From Neoroseomonas oryzicola (GTDB lineage Bacteria > Pseudomonadota > Alphaproteobacteria > Acetobacterales > Acetobacteraceae), in the NCBI RefSeq assembly GCF_012163135.1, contig NZ_JAAVUP010000017.1:1-53708 (forward strand): a stretch of DNA of 53,708 nucleotides. Direction: 5' to 3'. The notes under the pieces are model-generated. The model made no database searches, was not told the origin of the DNA, and saw only the letters and a program-made list of their open reading frames with translations. Position 1 is the first letter of the stretch. Each line of letters starts with the position of its first letter. A program made the position numbers and the translations under genes. This document shows positions 45,808 to 53,708 of the stretch, one piece after another.

Positions 45808-46049
45808 CGCGGGAGAAGACGCTCGCACTCCTCGCCCAGATCCTGGCGGAGATCGCGCCGGAGGCGAGCCTGGCCGACGTGAAGGGCGATGACGATCTGC
45901 GGGAATCGATCGACCTCGATTCGATCGACTTCCAGAATCTCGTTATCGCTCTGCATGACCGCACGGGCGCCCCGATCCCGGAGGCCGACTATCCGCGTCT
46001 CCTCACGATGGACGGAATGGTCGCCTACTTCGCGGAGGTACCAGGCTAG
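45804..46049 (+). CDS. acyl carrier protein
   Basis: 81 residues, start ATG overlapping the E2 stop. An acidic four-helix ACP pattern is visible: KTLALLAQILAEIAP in helix I, then the phosphopantetheine site DLDSIDFQNL with Ser40, then helix II/III acidic residues. It is unlike the housekeeping AcpP (DSLD reads DSID, and the length and context differ), so it is a specialised ACP. Being translationally coupled to E2, it probably receives an acyl group from the E1/E2 complex or from the synthetase. It is the last gene before the IS3 element at 46100, so the downstream part of this pathway may have been removed. Confidence 0.82.
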   Translation: MTREKTLALLAQILAEIAPEASLADVKGDDDLRESIDLDSIDFQNLVIALHDRTGAPIPEADYPRLLTMDGMVAYFAEVPG

Positions 46050-46126
46050 TCCTGGCCTGACCTCGTAGAAGCGGTTGGTCCTGAACTGCTCCTGAACCCG
46101 TGACCTTGCCCCCTAAATGCCCTCGT

Positions 46127-46985
46127 TCATGAGCAGAGCCTGTTCTCCATTTGCCCCGATGCGGGGCGGGTTGCAAAGGCTGCTGGGGTGAGCCCGTTCA
46201 GGCTCGTGTGTGGTCGGGCCGTGTTGTAGTCGCTCCTCCATGCTTCGATGATCCGGCGCGCCGCGGGCAGGCTGCCGAACAGGTGCTCGTTGAGGCATTC
46301 GTCGCGGAACCGGCCGTTGAAGCTCTCGACGAACCCGTTCTGCTGCGGCTTGCCCGGCGCGATGTAGTGCCAGGCGACACCACGCTCCTGCTGCCAGCGC
46401 AGCATCGCGTGTGAGGTCAGCTCGGTGCCGTTGTCGCTGACGATCAGCGCCGGGCGGCCACGCAGGGCCACGATCCGGTCGAGCTCACGCCCGACGCGCA
46501 GCCCCGACAGCGAGGTATCCGCCACCAGCGCCAGGCACTCGCGGGTGAAGTCATCCACCACCGCAAGCACGCGGAACCGCCGCCCGCAGGCCAGCGCATC
46601 GGAGACGAAGTCCAGCGACCAGCGCTGGTTCATCGCCTGCGGCAGCGCCATCGGCGCACGCGTGCCGAGCGCGCGCTTGCGCCCGCCACGACGGCGCACG
46701 CCGAGGCGTTCCGCCCGATACAGCCGGAACAGCTTCTTGTGGTTCAGCCGGTGCCCCTCTCGCGCCAGCAGAATGTGCAGGCGCCGGTAGCCGAACCGCC
46801 GACGCTCATTCGCGAGCGCCCGCAACCGAACACGGACCTCGCCATCATCAGCACGCCGCGAGACTTAGCGGTACGTCTTCGGCGCCAGGCCGACGAGCCG
46901 GCAGGCGCGCCGCTGCGAGTAGTCCTTCTCCTCGATCGCCCAGGTCACGGCTCTTCTCCGCGAGCCGGACGTCAGAAGTTTTTTG
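46127..46985 (-). pseudogene. IS3-family transposase OrfB (DDE integrase), frameshifted
   Basis: The N-terminal piece (KKLLTSGSRRRAVTWAIEEK to RRACRLVGLAPKTYR) ends at TAA 46865-46867. The rest continues in another frame from [20 protein letters not shown] to the stop at 46127. The DDE residues remain: Asp in [10 protein letters not shown], Asp in [10 protein letters not shown], Glu in [15 protein letters not shown] small deletion after TYR explains the break; relatives read TYRYASRR. The product would be made normally as an OrfAB fusion by -1 slippage on the A6 run near 46982. The element is probably unable to move on its own. Confidence 0.8.
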
Positions 46986-47241
46986 CCAGCATCTCCCGCA
47001 GCGTCGAGACATCGAGCATGGATTCCGCCAGCAGCTTCTTCAGCCGCGCGTTCTCCTCCTCGAGGCTCTTCAGCTTGCGGGCGTCGGACACTTCCATGCC
47101 CCCGTACTTCGACCGCCACGCGTAGAACGTCGCCTCGCTGATCCCGTGCTTGCGGCACAGATCCGGCGCCGTCGCGCCCGCCTGGTGCTCCTTCAGCACC
47201 CCAATGATCTGCTCCTGCGTGAACCTCGATCGCTTCATCAT
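46972..47241 (-). CDS. IS3-family transposase OrfA
   Basis: 89 residues, with GAAGGGAGACGG before two ATGs. Helix-turn-helix region: FTQEQIIGVLKEHQAGATAP, then LCRKHGISEATFYAWRSKYG. A leucine-zipper stretch follows (LKSLEEENARLKKLLAESML) and the end is REMLAKNF. The GCAAAAAAC run just before the stop is a plausible -1 frameshift signal to join orfB. The gene seems intact. Confidence 0.85.
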   Translation of the reverse strand: MMKRSRFTQEQIIGVLKEHQAGATAPDLCRKHGISEATFYAWRSKYGGMEVSDARKLKSLEEENARLKKLLAESMLDVSTLREMLAKNF

Positions 47242-47339
47242 CCGTCTCCCTTCGACGGACTCTCGCTCAGACCAGGGACATCCCAGGGGGCAGGGTCACC
47301 CGGAAACTTGTCCGTTGGGAGGGCAACTTTTTCGGGCAC

Positions 47340-47388
47340 TGGACCTGCCCCGATCTCTGCTCCGGGGGCTACGCAACTTCTCGGGCAT
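47340..47388. repeat. IS3 3'-end repeat, left copy (partner at 52030-52078)
   Basis: TGGACCTGCCCCGATCTCTG and the following bases through the orfB stop (CTACGCAACTTCTCGGGC) are repeated at 52030-52078 in the same orientation with about two mismatches. TGGACCTGCC is the likely terminal repeat of this IS type. The two copies bracket the four-gene importer at 47693-51862. Confidence 0.7.
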
Positions 47389-47690
47389 GTTGAGCCTGCT
47401 CGGCGAACGCCCGTGGGGTCAAGTTCCGCAGTGACCCATGCGGCCGTTCCTCGTTGTACTCGCGTCGCCATGCCTCCAGCTGCTCCCGCGCGTCGGCCAG
47501 CGACAGGAACCACGAGGCGTTCAAACATTCGGCCCGCAGCCGGCTGTTGAACGTTGCGATATGCGGCTTATCCGTTGGTCTGCCCGGCCGCTAGAAGTCG
47601 ATCTCCACCCGATTCAGGTGCGCCCACTGGTGCAGCGTCCGTCCGGCAAACCCCGGCCCGATGTCAACCGTCAGCCTCTTCAGCCGCCCC
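47369..47690 (-). pseudogene. IS3-family OrfB C-terminal fragment
   Basis: The minus strand from 47690 down reads KRLTVDIGPGFAGRTLHQWA, VEIDF, an in-frame TAG, then RPGRPTDKPHIATFNSRLRA and EAWRREYNEERPHGSLRNLT, ending at TAG 47369-47371. It is the last third of an IS3 OrfB that differs from the neighbouring element. The fragment begins 3 bases from the stop of the ABC ATPase gene, marking a sharp junction. The 3' end repeat (47340-47388) is shared almost base for base with the element at 52030. Confidence 0.78.
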
Positions 47691-47692
47691 AA

Positions 47693-48757
47693 TCAGCCCG
47701 TCAGCGCCTGCCCCGTTGCCGGATCGAATAAATGGATATGCGCCGGGTCGGGCCGCACCGCGACGGCGTCGTCGATCGAGGCGCGATGGCTGGCGCGGAC
47801 TTCGGCCGTGACGCGGATCTTCGGTGCGATCTCCACTTCGATCAGTCGCTCGCTGCCGATGAGCTCTACCATCCAGACCTTGCCCGGAATTGCGCCTGCG
47901 TCGCCCGGGGCTGCCATCGCAACATCCTGTGGGCGCACGCCGAGGACGACGTCCGGCGGTGCACGCGGCGGCAGCGGCACGGGGATGGGCGTCCCGGCTA
48001 CTGCCAGCATGCCATTGCTTATCTGCGCTGGGATCAGGTTCATCGGCGGCGTGCCGATGAAGCCCGCGACGAACAGGTTGGCGGGCTTGCCGTAGACTTC
48101 CTCCGGCGTGCCGATCTGCTGGACCACGCCCTCGTTCATCACCACGACCAGGTCGGACATGGTCATGGCCTCGAGCTGGTCGTGCGTGACGTAGACGGTG
48201 GTGGTGCCGAGATCGAGGTGGAAGCGCCGCAACTCCCCGCGCATCGTCGCGCGCAGCTTGGCGTCGAGGTTCGACAGCGGCTCGTCCATCAGGAAGATGT
48301 CCGGCCGCCGCGCCATCGCGCGCCCGAGGGCGACGCGCTGCCTTTGCCCGCCCGAAAGCTGCTTCGGCTTGCGCAGCAGCAGGTGCGCGATCTCGAGCAC
48401 CTTGGCGACAGCGCCGATCTTCTCGGTCCGCTCGGGCTTCGGCGTGCCGCGGACCTCGAGCCCGTAGCCGATGTTCCGCGCCACATCCATGGTCGGATAG
48501 AGCGCGTAGGACTGGAACACCATGGCGATGTTGCGCTCGCCCGGCGGCAGCATGTCCACGCGGCGGTCGCCGAAGCGGATCTCGCCGGCGGTGGCCTTCT
48601 CGAGCCCCGCGATCATCCGCAGCAGCGTTGTCTTGCCACAGCCCGAGGGTCCGAGCAGCGTGACGAACTGCCGCGACGGCACCGTCAGGTCGAGCGCCTT
48701 GAGCACCTGGTTCGATCCGAAGGACTTCGAGAGCCCCTGAACAATGAGGTCCGTCAT
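47693..48757 (-). CDS. sugar/glycerol-phosphate-type ABC importer ATPase (UgpC/MalK family)
   Basis: 354 residues from ATG 48755-48757. Walker A GPSGCGKTT at 36-44; Q-loop MVFQSYALYPTMDVARNIGY; signature LSGGQRQRVALGRAM; Walker B IFLMDEPLSNLD; switch VYVTHDQLEAM. A C-terminal OB/TOBE regulatory domain (about 240-354) contains VVLGVRPQDVAM. These are typical of MalK/UgpC ATPases that can serve several sugar importers. It overlaps the permease gene as ATGA. The stop at 47693-47695 is immediately followed by an IS3 fragment, so the 3' end of the gene sits at an insertion or deletion border. Confidence 0.9.
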   Translation of the reverse strand: MTDLIVQGLSKSFGSNQVLKALDLTVPSRQFVTLLGPSGCGKTTLLRMIAGLEKATAGEIRFGDRRVDMLPPGERNIAMVFQSYALYPTMDVARNIGYGLEVRGTPKPERTEKIGAVAKVLEIAHLLLRKPKQLSGGQRQRVALGRAMARRPDIFLMDEPLSNLDAKLRATMRGELRRFHLDLGTTTVYVTHDQLEAMTMSDLVVVMNEGVVQQIGTPEEVYGKPANLFVAGFIGTPPMNLIPAQISNGMLAVAGTPIPVPLPPRAPPDVVLGVRPQDVAMAAPGDAGAIPGKVWMVELIGSERLIEVEIAPKIRVTAEVRASHRASIDDAVAVRPDPAHIHLFDPATGQALTG

Positions 48758-49620
48758 CCCTTCACCGCCCCCGCGCCGAAGCCCGCCACCAGGTGGCGCT
48801 GCATGAAGCCGAACAGGATCGCCATGGGCAGCGTCATCAGCACGGATGACGCCATCATCAGGGCCCAATCTACATGCGTTCCGTCGAAGAAGTGCATCAC
48901 GCCGACGGTCAGCGGCAGGTTCTCCATCGAGTTCATGAAGACCCGCCCGAACAGGTAGTCGTTCCAGGAGACGATCAGCGAGAAGATGCTCGCCGCGATG
49001 ATCCCGGGCAGCGCCACGGGCAGCACGATCTGGCGGAAGACCTGCAGGCGTGTCGCGCCGTCCACCATCGCGGCTTCCTCGATCTCGATCGGCACGCCGC
49101 GGAAGAAGGCCCACATCAGCCAAAGGCAGAAGGGCAGCGTGATGCAGACGTAGCCTAGGATCAGCGAGAACAGCGTGTCCGTCAGCTCGAGCGACACCAT
49201 CGTGAGGAACATCGGGAAGACGAAGATCACGCTCGGCACCATGTAGCCGAGGATCGCGATATAGGGCACCGCACGCTGCCCCCAAAACCGGAACCGCGTC
49301 AGCGAATAGGCCGCGAGCGTCGCGACGGTGATGGAGATGACCGTCGACCCGATCGAGACGATGATCGAGTTGCCGAACCAGGTGAGGAAGTAGGCCGATG
49401 GCGGCACCCCCGCCCCCGGCGCGCTGGCGACCGATCCGCCGAACAGCAATTCGCGGTACGCATCGAAGGTGATGTTCTCAGGCCAGATCGTTGGCGGCCA
49501 GCGGAAGATCTCGTCCTTCGGCTTGAGGCTGGTGGAGATCGCCCAAAGCAGCGGGAAGCACACCACGAAGGTGATGGCACCCAGCACGGCATAGAGGATG
49601 GCTGCGACCCAGGGCTTCAT
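48754..49620 (-). CDS. ABC sugar importer permease, MalG/UgpE type
   Basis: 288 residues with six membrane segments, the first being AAILYAVLGAITFVVCFPLL. The EAA loop EIEEAAMVDGATRLQVFRQI is followed by VLPVALPGIIAASIF, the pattern of MalG-type permeases. The N-terminal periplasmic region contains SVASAPGAGVPP, a short variable insertion. ATGA overlaps link it to both the ATPase and the other permease. Confidence 0.9.
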   Translation of the reverse strand: MKPWVAAILYAVLGAITFVVCFPLLWAISTSLKPKDEIFRWPPTIWPENITFDAYRELLFGGSVASAPGAGVPPSAYFLTWFGNSIIVSIGSTVISITVATLAAYSLTRFRFWGQRAVPYIAILGYMVPSVIFVFPMFLTMVSLELTDTLFSLILGYVCITLPFCLWLMWAFFRGVPIEIEEAAMVDGATRLQVFRQIVLPVALPGIIAASIFSLIVSWNDYLFGRVFMNSMENLPLTVGVMHFFDGTHVDWALMMASSVLMTLPMAILFGFMQRHLVAGFGAGAVKG

Positions 49621-50510
49621 GCCGCCTTGTCCTCCCGCCCGAAGCCGGAGACCCGGATGTAGAGCATTGATCCCGCCAGCAGCAGCACGAGCATTATCAC
49701 CCCCGCCGCGGCGCCGACGCCCATGCGCAGGTTCGCGATGGACTGGTCGAAGGCATAGAGCGCGAGGTTGTAGGTCGAGGTTCCAGGCCCGCCGCGCGTC
49801 AGCAGGTAGATCTCCTCGAATTTGTTGAAGGTCCAGATGGTGCGGAAAACGATCACCACCGCCAGCACTTCTGCCAGTTGCGGCAGGGTGATGTCGCGGA
49901 AGCGCCGCAGCACGCCGGCGCCGTCCACCCTCGCCGCGTCATACAGCTCCGTGGGAATGGTCTGCAGCCGCGCGAGCACAACGATCACGACGAAGGGCGT
50001 GTATTTCCACACGTTCAGCATGATGGCGCTGGCCATCGCCATGGACGGCGTTGACAGCCAGGCGATCTTGTCGTCGATGACGCCGACCGACAGCAGCAGG
50101 TGGTTGACGATGCCGATCTCGGAATTGAACAGCCAGCGCCAGTTCAGCGCGATCACCACCGTGGGCACGATGTAGGGGAACAGCAGCAGGCCGCGGAAGG
50201 CGTTCATCCCCTTCAGCGGCTGGTGCAGCAGCAGCGCGAGCCCAACACCGATCACCGCCTGCAGCACGGTCGACCAGCCGGTCCAGACAATGGCCTGCCA
50301 GAAGCTCTCCCAGAAGAGCGGGTCCTCCAGCACGAAGACATAGTTGTCCAACCCGACGAAGGGCTGGTCGTCCGGCCGCAGCGGGTTGTAGCGGACGAAG
50401 GACAGCCGCACCGCCTCGGCGATGGGCCAAACGAGGAAGATGCCGACCGCCAGGATGAGGGGGAGCATGAACAGCACCCCCACCTGGCGATCGCTGAGGC
50501 GAAACTTCAT
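49617..50510 (-). CDS. ABC sugar importer permease, MalF/UgpA type
   Basis: 297 residues from ATG 50508-50510. It starts RLSDRQVGVLFMLPLILAVG, the usual first helix of UgpA-type permeases, and has six membrane segments. The EAA loop reads ELYDAARVDGAGVLRRFRDI followed by TLPQLAEVLAVV. Longer readings run into the binding-protein gene and are not supported. It pairs with the MalG-type protein to form the channel. Its start overlaps the stop of the binding-protein gene (ATGA). Confidence 0.9.
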   Translation of the reverse strand: MKFRLSDRQVGVLFMLPLILAVGIFLVWPIAEAVRLSFVRYNPLRPDDQPFVGLDNYVFVLEDPLFWESFWQAIVWTGWSTVLQAVIGVGLALLLHQPLKGMNAFRGLLLFPYIVPTVVIALNWRWLFNSEIGIVNHLLLSVGVIDDKIAWLSTPSMAMASAIMLNVWKYTPFVVIVVLARLQTIPTELYDAARVDGAGVLRRFRDITLPQLAEVLAVVIVFRTIWTFNKFEEIYLLTRGGPGTSTYNLALYAFDQSIANLRMGVGAAAGVIMLVLLLAGSMLYIRVSGFGREDKAA

Positions 50511-51862
50511 CCCAGCAGGCGCCGGTTCTCGCGGCGGATGTCCTCGAACTGCCGATGGCCCCATTCCACCGCGGCGCGGGGATTCTCGTTGTTCACCAGG
50601 ATGCGCTGCGCAACCTGCGACCAAACATTGCGCCCGTGCCCGATGCCGGCCAGCGGGTTGATGCCCTTCTTGATCTCGTGGCCGGAATTGCAGGCATAGG
50701 GGACGAAGCCGGTGAAGATCACATCCACGCTGCGCTTCTTCTGCCGGTACATCGGGTGGTTGACGATGCCGGGCGCGCTTGCCTGGTCCTTGAACACCGG
50801 CCCCACATTCGGGAAGAGGCTGGTGGAATAGCGCACCATCCACTCGGTGTTGTTCATCACGTAGGCCATCGCCTCCTTCGCCTCGCGGATGAAGGGGTTG
50901 TTCTGGCGCGGCATGATGAAGCCGTTGATGTCGGTCCAGGACCAGCGCTGGCCGGTGCGCGGATGGGCCGGGTTCAGGTAGTATTCCATCTTCTCGTAGA
51001 TGGGCTTCGCCTCGTCGAAGGCGCGGCCCATGGTGCGGCCCCAGTAGAAGCTGCTGCCGGTGCGGCCGGTGACGTGCTGGTCCACCACCTGCAGGAAGCT
51101 GAATTCAACCGCCGAGCGCGGCATGGTGCCATAGAGCTCCTTGATGAACTCATAGGCCTCGATCGTTGCGGGACTGTTGAAGGTCGTCTCGAAGCCGCGG
51201 CCGGGATCCCAGGTCATCCCGCCCGACTGCCAGATCAGCTGCTGGATGTGGTAGTCGCCGCAGAGGTTGCGCCCCAGTGCCATGGTGAAGCCGGCGCTGC
51301 CCTGCCGCTTGGCCTGGATCGCCTTGGCGCCGCTCAGCAGGTCGGTCCAGGTCCAGTTGGTCGGGTCGGAGAGCCCGGCTTCCTGGCGCACATCGTCCTG
51401 GACGACGAAGAGGCAGCCCTGATGATGCAGCGGCACCGCATACTGCGTGCCCTTCCAGGTGCCGAAATCGTCGACGGTGAAGCCGTCGACCAGTCGCTCC
51501 CGCGCACGGATAGCGGTGTTCACGTCCTGCATCGGCTCAAGCAGGCCTTCGGCCGCGAGCTGATACGCGATCGGGCTCTCCACGCTGATCAGCGCCGGCG
51601 GACGGCGTGCGGCGAGGTCGGTCGCGAGCTTGGTGTAGACCGCATCCCAGGCGATCTGCTCGGCCTCGAAGCGCAGGCCGGGCGCGTTGCGCTGCGCCCA
51701 TTCGTTCAACCCGTTGGCGAAGACGCCGATATAGGGGCCTGGTTCGCCCCAGACGCGGGCGACGCGCTCGCGCGTCTGGGCATAGGCGGGTGCGGCGAGG
51801 GTGCCGCCGGCGGCCGCGAGCCCCGAGGCCAGGGCACCACGGCGGGTCAGGCGCAACGTCAT
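50507..51862 (-). CDS. ABC importer extracellular solute-binding protein (family 1, UgpB/MalE-like)
   Basis: 451 residues from ATG 51860-51862 with AAGGGAAAC upstream. The leader MTLRLTRRGALASGLAAAGG contains a twin-arginine-like RRGALAS and an AYA-QTR cleavage site. The mature protein shows family 1 binding-protein features: NAPGLRFEAEQIAWDAVYTK, TQYAVPLHHQGCLFVVQDDV and NPFIREAKEAMAYVMNNTEW. It heads the operon, so the promoter should lie between 51863 and about 52030. The ligand is probably a sugar, polyol or glycerophospho-compound; the sequence does not decide. Confidence 0.88.
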   Translation of the reverse strand: MTLRLTRRGALASGLAAAGGTLAAPAYAQTRERVARVWGEPGPYIGVFANGLNEWAQRNAPGLRFEAEQIAWDAVYTKLATDLAARRPPALISVESPIAYQLAAEGLLEPMQDVNTAIRARERLVDGFTVDDFGTWKGTQYAVPLHHQGCLFVVQDDVRQEAGLSDPTNWTWTDLLSGAKAIQAKRQGSAGFTMALGRNLCGDYHIQQLIWQSGGMTWDPGRGFETTFNSPATIEAYEFIKELYGTMPRSAVEFSFLQVVDQHVTGRTGSSFYWGRTMGRAFDEAKPIYEKMEYYLNPAHPRTGQRWSWTDINGFIMPRQNNPFIREAKEAMAYVMNNTEWMVRYSTSLFPNVGPVFKDQASAPGIVNHPMYRQKKRSVDVIFTGFVPYACNSGHEIKKGINPLAGIGHGRNVWSQVAQRILVNNENPRAAVEWGHRQFEDIRRENRRLLG

Positions 51863-52029
51863 TCTCGTGTTTCCCTTCCCAAGCGCCGGCAAATTCGCCC
51901 TGCTGAGCAGGGTCGCTAACCGGCATTAGAGCGAAGCCTAGGTATCGGACTGCGCCGCGGTCAATCTCCAGAGCCGTTGACCTGCTCCCATAGAAGCGAT
52001 CCGCCGCGTACATAGGCCGGTGGGCCGCC

Positions 52030-52078
52030 TGGACCTGCCCCGATCTCTGCTTCGGGGGCTACGCAACTTCTCGGGCTT
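52030..52078. repeat. IS3 3'-end repeat, right copy (partner at 47340-47388)
   Basis: The second copy of the terminal segment described at 47340. Here it forms the 3' end of the frameshifted IS3 element whose orfA is at 52970-53236. Both copies have the same orientation, so the importer operon lies between two parallel IS ends. Confidence 0.7.
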
Positions 52079-52132
52079 GTTGCTCCGAGCCCCATCGTTG
52101 GAGCGCCCGAGGGTGGAGTTTTCGGGCCTTGA

Positions 52133-52985
52133 TCACGGTGGCGGGCTGGTGATGCCACCGGGATTCTGCAACGAAATAGGCGGCTTCTGCCCGATCGCCC
52201 CGTGCGGGCGATCTTCGTTGTAGTATCTGCGCCAAGCCTCCAACTTTTCCCGCGCATCGGCAAGCGTCAGGAACCAGTGCGCGTTCAGGCACTCCGCCCG
52301 GGACGCGCCCGTTGAACGCTTCGGCGAAGGCATTGTCCGTCGGCTTGCCGGGGCGCGAGAAGTCGAGCGTCACCCCCTTCGCGTACGCCCAAAGGTCCAG
52401 GTCGCGCGAGACGAACTCCGTGCCCTGGTCGACCCGGATCGTCTTCGGATAGCCCAGCACGGCGCAGGCCTCCTCCAGCGCCGCCACGACATCCTCGGCC
52501 CGATGGCTGAACCGCGGATCGATCACCGGCGAGTAGCGCGAGAACGTGTCGACCACCGTAAGCACCCGGATCTTCCGCCCCGTCGCGAGCTGGTCGTGGA
52601 TGAAGTCCATCGCCCAGGTCTCGTTCGCCTGGCTCGCTGGCCGGCGATCCTCGCGCAGCTTCGCCTTGACCCTGCGCTTGGGCGTCTTGTTCCGCAGTTG
52701 CAGGCCGAGTTCCCGATAGATCCGGCATGTCCGTTTGTGGTTCACGCGCCATCCCTCCCGCCGCAGCAGCACATGCACGCGCCGATAGCCGTAGCGCACG
52801 CGCGTCGCGCAGATCTCCCTGATGCGCCCCTCGAGGCCGGCCTGGTCGGGTCGACGTGAGCGGTAGTGGTAGGTCGACGTGTCGACTTCCAGAACCCGGC
52901 ACGCGCGCCGGATCGACACGTCCCACTCCCGCCGCACCGCGTCGACGAGTTGGCGCTTGCGACCAGGCCTCAGATTTTTCGGCGG
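52133..52985 (-). pseudogene. IS3-family transposase OrfB, frameshifted near its C-terminus
   Basis: From about 52985 the frame reads NLRPGRKRQLVDAVRREWDV, VRYGYRRVHVLLRREGWRVN and WAMDFIHDQLATGRKIRVLT (first Asp), then IRVDQGTEFVSRDLDLWAYA (second Asp) and KPTDNAFAEAFNGR (Glu). Near 52312 the frame changes; the correct continuation (RAECLNAHWFLTLADAREKL, YYNEDRPHGAIGQ) lies in another frame ending at 52133. One small indel has broken the gene just after the catalytic Glu. OrfAB fusion would normally come from -1 slippage on the A5 run in CGAAAAATC at the end of orfA. Confidence 0.8.
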
Positions 52986-53236
52986 ATCACGTCCTGCAGC
53001 ATCTCGCGATCCAGCGACAGGTCCGCCACCAGCTTCCGCAACTTGCCGTTCTCGTCTTCCAGCTGCTTCAGCCGCCGCATCTCCGGCGGCGTCATCCCGT
53101 CGTACTTCTTCTTCCAATTGAAGTAGGTCGCCTGGCTGATACCCGCCTTGCGGCAGATCTCCGCCACCGGCATTCCCGCCGCACCCTGCTTCAGGATGAA
53201 CGCCTTCTGGGCATCACTGAACTTCGAGGCCTTCAT
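52970..53236 (-). CDS. IS3-family transposase OrfA
   Basis: 88 residues with GGGAGGAGCAGATCCG before the ATG. Helix-turn-helix region KFSDAQKAFILKQGAAGMPV and ICRKAGISQATYFNWKKKYD, then a zipper-like stretch (LKQLEDENGKLRKLVADLSL) and DREMLQDVIRRKI. It overlaps the start of orfB in the -1 frame, as usual for IS3 elements. It is intact although its orfB partner is not. Confidence 0.86.
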   Translation of the reverse strand: MKASKFSDAQKAFILKQGAAGMPVAEICRKAGISQATYFNWKKKYDGMTPPEMRRLKQLEDENGKLRKLVADLSLDREMLQDVIRRKI

Positions 53237-53343
53237 CGGATCTGCTCCTCCCAGCCCAGGGAAACCCGGTGACCTGCCTCCCGTTTCCTGGATCGCCCTG
53301 AGTTGGAAGATTCCAGTTTAGGGTTGGGCTGGGAGACGGAGGG

Positions 53344-53616
53344 ATGGCGATGAAGAAGTCGAAGTTCACGGATGCGCAGATTGCGTTCGTGCTGCGCCAG
53401 GCGGAGGAGGGGACGGCAATCGGGGAGGTCTGCCGCAAGGCGGGCATCCCGGAGGCGATGTTCTACAATTCGCGCAGCAAGTACGGCGGGCTGATGCCGT
53501 CGGAGATGCGGCGGCGGAAGCAGCTCGAGGAGGAGAACGGCAAGCTGAAGAAGCTTGTGGCGGATCTCTCGCTGGATCGGGCGATGCTGCAGGACGTCCT
53601 GGCAAGAAAGCTCTGA
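53344..53616 (+). CDS. IS3-family transposase OrfA (second, plus-strand element)
   Basis: 90 residues, GGGAGACGGAGGG before the ATG. It has KFTDAQIAFVLRQAEEGTAI, VCRKAGIPEAMFYNSRSKYG (helix-turn-helix) and ENGKLKKLVADLSLDRAMLQ, ending DVLARKL. It is a related but distinct element to the one at 52970-53236, pointing the opposite way. TGACCTGCCTCCC at 53271 could be its left terminal repeat. The helix-turn-helix reads FYNSRSKYG where FYNWKSKYG is typical, a possible weakening change. Confidence 0.83.
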   Translation: MAMKKSKFTDAQIAFVLRQAEEGTAIGEVCRKAGIPEAMFYNSRSKYGGLMPSEMRRRKQLEEENGKLKKLVADLSLDRAMLQDVLARKL

Positions 53617-53635
53617 AGCCTGCGCGGTGATCCGG

Positions 53636-53708
53636 ATGGAGCCGTCGACCTACCACTACCGTGGCAAGCGTCGCTCGCAGGCGGCACTGATCGGTCGGAT
53701 CAAGGAGA
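53636..53708 (+). pseudogene. IS3 OrfB N-terminal fragment, runs off window
   Basis: From ATG 53636 the frame reads MEPSTYHYRGKRRSQAALIG and continues RIKE to the window edge, matching the OrfB region after the first helix. The roughly 20 residues that normally precede it (the Lys/Arg-rich RKR..V..V segment and RRACxxL helix) are absent between 53617 and 53635. A small deletion has therefore removed the orfA-orfB junction. The rest lies outside the window. Confidence 0.55.

Larger units (their letters stand above)
46100..47299 (-). mobile_element. IS3-family insertion sequence, about 1.2 kb, orfB broken
   Basis: The ends are 14-bp inverted repeats with one mismatch: GTGACCTTGCCCCC at 46100-46113 and GGGGGCAGGGTCAC at 47286-47299. 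Between them lie orfA (46972-47241) and a frameshifted orfB on the minus strand. Size, ends and proteins fit the IS3 family. A clear target duplication is not visible (the flanks share only a few C bases). It lies 50 bp after the ACP gene and abuts a second IS3 fragment on its right. Confidence 0.75.

Noticed and set aside
51978..51989. TGACCTGCTCCC resembling an IS3 terminal repeat
   Set aside because: No matching inverted copy was found at a suitable distance, so it is not called as an element end.

Overview
The window is GC-rich throughout. Its gene families (TctC/Bug-type binding proteins, DUF3489/DUF2924/recombinase module, hydantoinase A/B pair, many decayed IS3 copies) point to an alphaproteobacterium, most likely an Acetobacteraceae/Rhodospirillales soil or water organism of the Roseomonas type. 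This placement is an inference from gene content. The region looks accessory: catabolic and transport islands are separated by broken IS elements and pseudogenes.

Layout. (1) 1-76: the end of an IS5-type transposase. (2) 167-10793: the most unusual block. Six overlapping minus-strand genes (two radical SAM enzymes, two GNAT-like proteins, two GH3-family acyl-adenylating enzymes) are divergent from two overlapping plus-strand radical SAM genes. A perfect FNR/FixK-type palindrome lies between the two arms. I read this as one anaerobically or microaerobically induced pathway making or modifying an unknown small molecule or lipid. (3) 10744-16689: a decayed MMPL exporter, an intact three-gene ABC exporter (HlyD adaptor, FtsX-type permease, ATPase), a decayed cytochrome b561 and a PepSY protein. 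(4) 16817-20821: a broken PepSY gene and a DUF3489/DUF2924/serine recombinase module, followed by noncoding DNA with palindromes and helically phased CAGGGAA repeats. (5) 20822-28027: two Bug binding proteins, two alpha/beta-hydrolases, an atypical SDR, relics of a CoA-transferase and a VOC protein, and a ThDP-dependent acetolactate-synthase-like enzyme. (6) 28214-28923: an IS3 relic.

(7) 29132-34421: a minus-strand operon with a PotABCD-type importer and a class III aminotransferase. (8) 34710-40599: a LysR regulator divergent from a Bug protein and HyuA/HyuB, with a textbook T-N11-A LysR box between them. (9) 40888-46049: a tightly overlapping operon of an AMP-forming acyl-CoA synthetase, 2-oxo acid dehydrogenase E1 alpha, E1 beta and E2, and a small acyl carrier protein. 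No E3 is present. The operon is preceded by a near-consensus FNR-like site. (10) 46100-47690: an IS3 element with a broken orfB and a second IS3 fragment. (11) 47693-51862: a four-gene sugar/glycerol-phosphate-type ABC importer. (12) 52030-53708: two further IS3 elements. The sugar importer is bracketed by related IS3 3' ends in the same orientation.

The best candidates for something undescribed are the FNR-box-controlled radical SAM/GNAT/GH3 cluster and the E1-E2-ACP operon. All functional statements come from reading motifs and gene order. No database search was possible.
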